Translations under genes and position numbers: made by a program
Origin: Oscillibacter sp.
Lineage (GTDB): Bacteria > Bacillota > Clostridia > Oscillospirales > Oscillospiraceae
Assembly: GCA_022652655.1 (NCBI GenBank)
Contig: JALCRQ010000002.1
Coordinates: forward strand, 1 to 64,000
Direction: 5' to 3'
DNA length: 64,000 nucleotides
Notes under the pieces: generated by a model
The model's input: the letters and a program-made list of their open reading frames with translations, nothing else
The model's database searches: none
Told to the model about the DNA's origin: nothing
Shown: in pieces, positions 62,322 through 64,000 of the stretch
Position numbering within the stretch: the stretch's first letter is position 1
How the letters are laid out: each line of letters starts with the position of its first letter

Positions 62322-64000
62322 TCAGTTCAGCGTGTCCGCCCTCCGGGCAAACAGCTCCTCCACCCGCGCCGCCGCGGCGGGGCACGTCCGCAGCTCCGGG
62401 TCGGCGGCCAGCAGCTGATCCGCCGCGGCCTGGGCCTCCTGCAAAAGCTTCGTATCGCAGCCCAGATCCGCCACCTTCAGTCCCGGCAGGCCGTGCTGGC
62501 GCAGGCCGAAAAAATCTCCCGGCCCCCGGAGGCGCAGATCCTCCTCCGCGATTTTAAACCCGTCGGAGGTGCGGGTCATCACCCGCAGCCGGGCACGGGT
62601 TTCCTCGCCGGTGTTGTCGGAGATCAGGATGCAGTAGGACTTGTGCGTCCCCCGGCCCACCCGGCCCCGGAGCTGGTGGAGCTGGGAGAGGCCGAAGCGC
62701 TCCGCGTTCTCCACCACCATCAGGGTTGCGTTGGGCACGTCCACGCCCACCTCGATCACCGTGGTGGACACCAGCACATCCGTCTCATGGGCGGCGAAGG
62801 CGGCCATCACCGCGTCCTTTTCCCGGGGCTTCATCCGCCCGTGGAGCACCGCCACCCGGAGCTCGGACAGGGGCCCGGCCCGGAGCTTCCGGGCGTACTC
62901 CGTCACGGCCTTCCGCTCGTCCGGCGCCTCCCCGTCCTCCTCCACCATGGGGCAGACCACATAGCTCTGCCGGCCCTGGGCGGCCTGGGCCCGGATAAAC
63001 CGGTACACCCGCTGGTGGTAGCTGCCGGGCACGGCGAAGGTGTCGATGCTCTGCCGCCCCGGCGGCAGCTCGTCCAGCACCGACACGTCCAGATCCCCGT
63101 AGAGAATCAGCGCCAGCGTCCGGGGAATGGGCGTGGCCGACATGACCAGCATGTGGGGGCTGTCCCCCTTGGCGCTCAGCGCCGAGCGCTGGGCGACGCC
63201 GAAGCGGTGCTGCTCGTCCGTCACCACCAGCCCCAGATTGGCCCAGCGCACATCCTCCGTGAGAAGGGCGTGGGTGCCGATGACGAAGTCCGTCTCGCCC
63301 TCCTCCAGCCTTTGCAGCAGTTCCCGCCGCTCCTTCTGCCGGGCGGAGCCCGTGAGCAGGGCGCAGCGGACGCCCAGGCCCTCCAGCAGGGGCCTCAGCC
63401 CCTCAAAATGCTGGCGGGCCAAAATTTCCGTAGGGGCCATCAGGGCCGCCTGGTGGCCGTTTTTCACCATGAAGTAGACGCAGGCGGCGGCCACCATGGT
63501 CTTGCCGGAGCCCACGTCGCCCTGGCACAGGCGGTTCATGGGCCTGCCGCTTTTCATGTCGCCCAGGGCCTCGCCGATGCACCGCCGCTGGGCGCCGGTG
63601 AGCTGAAAGGGCAGTCGGGCAAAAAAGGGAGTCAGATCCACCTCTTTGCAGGGGGCCACAGGGAGCACGCTCCGCCGGGAGCGGAGTCGGCGCAGGCCGA
63701 TGGTAAAGAGGAACAGTTCCTCAAAGGCCAGCCGCCGCCGGGCCAGCTCCAAAGCCCGGGCATTCTGGGGAAAGTGGATATTCTCGTAGGCGAAGCCGAT
63801 CCGGCAGAGCTGGTGTTCCCGGCGCACCCCGTCGGGCAGGACGTCGGGCAGGATGTCGGTGCAGGCGTCCAGTCCCTGCCGGACGGAGCGGGAGAGAATC
63901 AGCTGGGAGACGCCGGCGGTAAGGGGATAGATGGGCACAATCCGCCCGGTAAATTCCCGGCGGCCCTCCGGCTCCACCACGGGGCCGGCCATCTGGCGGC
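62322..64000 (-). CDS. recG: ATP-dependent DNA helicase RecG, C-terminal part (runs off right edge)
   Basis: GDVGSGKTMVAAACVYFMVKNGHQAALMAPTEILARQHF; TNATLMVVENAERFGLSQLHQLRGRVGRG. Confidence 0.95.
   Translation of the reverse strand, partial: RQMAGPVVEPEGRREFTGRIVPIYPLTAGVSQLILSRSVRQGLDACTDILPDVLPDGVRREHQLCRIGFAYENIHFPQNARALELARRRLAFEELFLFTIGLRRLRSRRSVLPVAPCKEVDLTPFFARLPFQLTGAQRRCIGEALGDMKSGRPMNRLCQGDVGSGKTMVAAACVYFMVKNGHQAALMAPTEILARQHFEGLRPLLEGLGVRCALLTGSARQKERRELLQRLEEGETDFVIGTHALLTEDVRWANLGLVVTDEQHRFGVAQRSALSAKGDSPHMLVMSATPIPRTLALILYGDLDVSVLDELPPGRQSIDTFAVPGSYHQRVYRFIRAQAAQGRQSYVVCPMVEEDGEAPDERKAVTEYARKLRAGPLSELRVAVLHGRMKPREKDAVMAAFAAHETDVLVSTTVIEVGVDVPNATLMVVENAERFGLSQLHQLRGRVGRGTHKSYCILISDNTGEETRARLRVMTRTSDGFKIAEEDLRLRGPGDFFGLRQHGLPGLKVADLGCDTKLLQEAQAAADQLLAADPELRTCPAAAARVEELFARRADTLN

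Noticed and set aside
60361-62385. 674-aa minus-strand ORF
   Set aside because: Antisense to mtaB and the HD nucleotidase; GC-bias artefact.

Overview
64-kb GC-rich chromosomal window from a spore-forming, low-branching Firmicute (Clostridia; Oscillospirales/Oscillospiraceae-like by gene content and order, inferred only). Most of it is ordinary, densely packed housekeeping sequence: ftsH'-hpt-tilS-dnaB-rplI-gdpP, rnjA, SPFH/NfeD, groESL with a perfect CIRCE element, pyk, cysE-cysS behind a Cys T-box, pgsA-rimO-recX-recA-prmC-DUF1385, a two-component system with a beta-propeller-like lipoprotein, Pit/DUF47, ctsR-mcsA-clpC with CtsR boxes, rsmI, abrB-like, spmAB, typA, MATE, cysteine desulfurase, mtaB and recG'. 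There are 5 tRNAs: Met-Glu-Val cluster, Leu(CAA), Arg(CCT). The main irregular region is about 15.5-21.0 kb. A tRNA-Val-adjacent integrase lacks its N-terminal part and abuts an AGCS symporter lacking its 5' end. That abuts a ribonucleotide reductase alpha gene (nrdA) with only its last ~125 codons left, followed by an intact nrdB and then an orphan phage-type lysis cassette (XhlA-like/holin/NAGPA-CHAP endolysin). No CRISPR array, rRNA operon or complete prophage was seen. I found no clearly novel multi-gene defence system. The best candidates for new biology are the nrdA remnant/rearrangement, the lone lysis cassette, the lipoprotein-RR-HK operon and several uncharacterised proteins and cis elements.
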